DNA of 14,750 nucleotides from Clostridiales bacterium (GTDB taxonomy: Bacteria > Bacillota > Clostridia > Oscillospirales > CAG-272): positions 1 through 14,750 of the forward strand of contig JAEEGW010000210.1 in NCBI GenBank assembly GCA_016280525.1. Direction: 5' to 3'. Of this stretch, positions 13,744-14,750 are shown piece by piece. Positions within the stretch are counted from its first letter, which is position 1. The number at the start of each line of letters is the position of its first letter. A model generated the notes under the pieces. The model was given only the letters and a program-made list of their open reading frames with translations. It had not been told where the DNA came from and did not search any database. A program made the position numbers and the translations under genes.

Positions 13744-14750
13744 TTTTATACTCCTCCTCAAGTATCGCGTACGTATATGAATCTCCCCATACGCCGCCTT
13801 TATATCTGTGATCTTTTATATTGCACCCTTCGCGGCGCATGTTAAGCTTTTCCATTACTTTATACGATCTTACGTTATTTACGTGACAGTGCGCTTCTAT
13901 CCTGTGAAGCCCGAGATACTCAAATCCGAATTTCAGCAGTTCTCTGCCCGCTTCCGTTGCATAACCTTTGTTCTGATACGCCTTATGCACGTACCAGCCG
14001 ACGTTTCCCGTATATTCGTCTATGACGTCTATATTGCAGCCGCCTATGACTTTGCCGTCAAGCTCTATAGCAAAGCAGTAATTGTCTGGCTGAGCTTTCT
14101 CCGTATATTCAACGCACTTGTCAACAAAGCTCTCCGAAAGCTCCGGATCGAACTCTTCAAACTCTTCGTCGACAAGAGATTCGCAGTACGCTTTTGCGTC
14201 GGCTTTATCGCTTTTTCTGAACGGGCGGAGTATAAATCTGTCTGTCTTTACTGATCTGTAATTGAAGATCCTGCAAACGGCTTTATTCTGTATTTCATGA
14301 GCTGCCGAGAACTCTTCAAACGATACCGTTTTTTCTTTGTTCCAGGTATTTTCAGCTGTTGCCGCGGCGCGCTCTGCGACTTTTTCAAACTCCGCTATAA
14401 GATGTCTTTGCGGCTGTTTTGCCCGCGCGCCGAAATCTCCCCATGACAACAGCTGACCGCCGATCATTTTATCGTACGGCGGGACTTTGAGCGTGGAGTT
14501 GATATACGGCGACTGCGGATGAACGGGTCTGAACGTGAATATATCCCAGTCAAAGCAGTCTTTGACGCTCCACATGACAGCGGGCTCGACAACGTAGTTC
14601 GGGCACCATGAGCCGTTTATGAGCGTGTAGCCGGCTTCTATAAGCTCCGGCGTCGTCTGATAGAAGTTTTCCCAGGAGAATATCTGTGTCGTCTTCGGCA
14701 CGAGATAATTAACGTCGCGGCAGAAGCCCTCCCAAACGACCGGGGTTTTG
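13733..14750 (-). CDS. GH20 beta-N-acetylhexosaminidase fused to a GNAT acetyltransferase (5' end outside window)
   Basis: The frame is open from the right edge (first complete codon at 14747-14749) to TAA at 13733-13735, giving 338 visible residues. Residues about 1-162 match the C-terminal part of a GH20 catalytic barrel: TPVVWEGF at the start, IFSWENFY, LINGSWCPNYVV (about 43-54), GGQLLSWGDF (97-106, like the GGQxxxWGE of the family), and a final helix with AER and NTW. The catalytic Asp-Glu pair would lie upstream, outside the window. Residues about 165-338 are a RimJ/RimL-type GNAT: LILRPF-like start (FILRPFRKSD), FAIELDGKVIGG (226-237), GWYVHKAYQNKGYA (251-264, the acetyl-CoA loop Q-x-x-G-x-A), and HCHVNNVRSYKVMEKLNM (287-304). 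There is no stop, no Met codon and no ribosome-binding site with start at the junction. GH20 enzymes remove terminal GlcNAc or GalNAc; the acetyl acceptor of the GNAT part is unknown. Confidence 0.85.
   Translation of the reverse strand, partial: KTPVVWEGFCRDVNYLVPKTTQIFSWENFYQTTPELIEAGYTLINGSWCPNYVVEPAVMWSVKDCFDWDIFTFRPVHPQSPYINSTLKVPPYDKMIGGQLLSWGDFGARAKQPQRHLIAEFEKVAERAAATAENTWNKEKTVSFEEFSAAHEIQNKAVCRIFNYRSVKTDRFILRPFRKSDKADAKAYCESLVDEEFEEFDPELSESFVDKCVEYTEKAQPDNYCFAIELDGKVIGGCNIDVIDEYTGNVGWYVHKAYQNKGYATEAGRELLKFGFEYLGLHRIEAHCHVNNVRSYKVMEKLNMRREGCNIKDHRYKGGVWGDSYTYAILEEEYKNER
13751..13758 (-). promoter_or_regulatory. Ribosome-binding site that sets the start of the LUD gene
   Basis: AGGAGGAG is embedded in the last codons of the GH20-GNAT gene, 7 nt before ATG 13743. 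It excludes the upstream TTG start, which overlaps the site itself. Confidence 0.85.

Noticed and set aside
13744..13761. TTG start for the LUD gene six codons upstream
   Set aside because: The TTG overlaps the AGGAGGAG site that serves the ATG at 13743, so it cannot use it; no other site is placed for the TTG.
14699..14701. GTG as the start of a free-standing protein
   Set aside because: The frame is open upstream to the window edge, and the upstream codons (TPVVWEGF and on) belong to the GH20 barrel, so the GTG is an internal Val codon.

Overview
The window reads as part of the chromosome of a Gram-positive anaerobe of the class Clostridia, most likely an Oscillospiraceae/Ruminococcaceae-type gut or rumen bacterium. 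The signs are dockerin and cohesin-like modules, long arrays of InlB-type (Listeria-Bacteroides) repeats, lipoprotein and Sec-type signals, strong AGGAGG ribosome-binding sites, a clostridial-style LUD-domain protein, and a GH20 sequence of the Firmicutes type. This is inferred from protein content only; there is no rRNA or other marker. All six genes lie on the minus strand, so transcription runs from position 14750 towards 1. The first gene (right edge) and the last gene (left edge) are cut by the window.

Right block (14750 to 11794): three tightly packed genes, probably one operon. The first is the 3' part of a gene encoding a GH20 beta-N-acetylhexosaminidase C-terminus fused in frame to a GNAT acetyltransferase. 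It overlaps by 11 nt a LUD-domain (LutC/YkgG-like) protein, which is followed after 15 nt by a lipoprotein with a class-3 lipase fold and an unusual Glu-Thr repeat linker.

Centre (11793 to 11480): a 314-nt AT-rich gap without genes. It holds candidate promoter elements and two weak inverted repeats, and it separates the metabolic block from the surface-protein block.

Left block (11479 to 1): three large exported proteins in one direction with gaps of 25 and 51 nt, probably one transcript. They are a 715-residue protein with an N-terminal SipW-like signal/anchor, a 1759-residue secreted multidomain protein with a C-terminal dockerin, and a protein of more than 1325 residues. The last has two cohesin-like domains, about ten InlB-type repeats, a MucBP-like module and a C-terminal dockerin that runs into the window edge. 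Together they look like a surface assembly, matrix or adhesion system that uses cohesin-dockerin-type contacts rather than a classical cellulosome, because no catalytic domain is visible in these three. No sortase motif and no SLH domain is visible, so how they attach to the cell is open.

The most unusual items are the GH20-GNAT fusion, the three-gene surface operon with two different dockerins next to cohesin-like domains, and an array of about eight degenerate modules of roughly 77 residues in the 1759-residue protein that I cannot assign to a known family with confidence.
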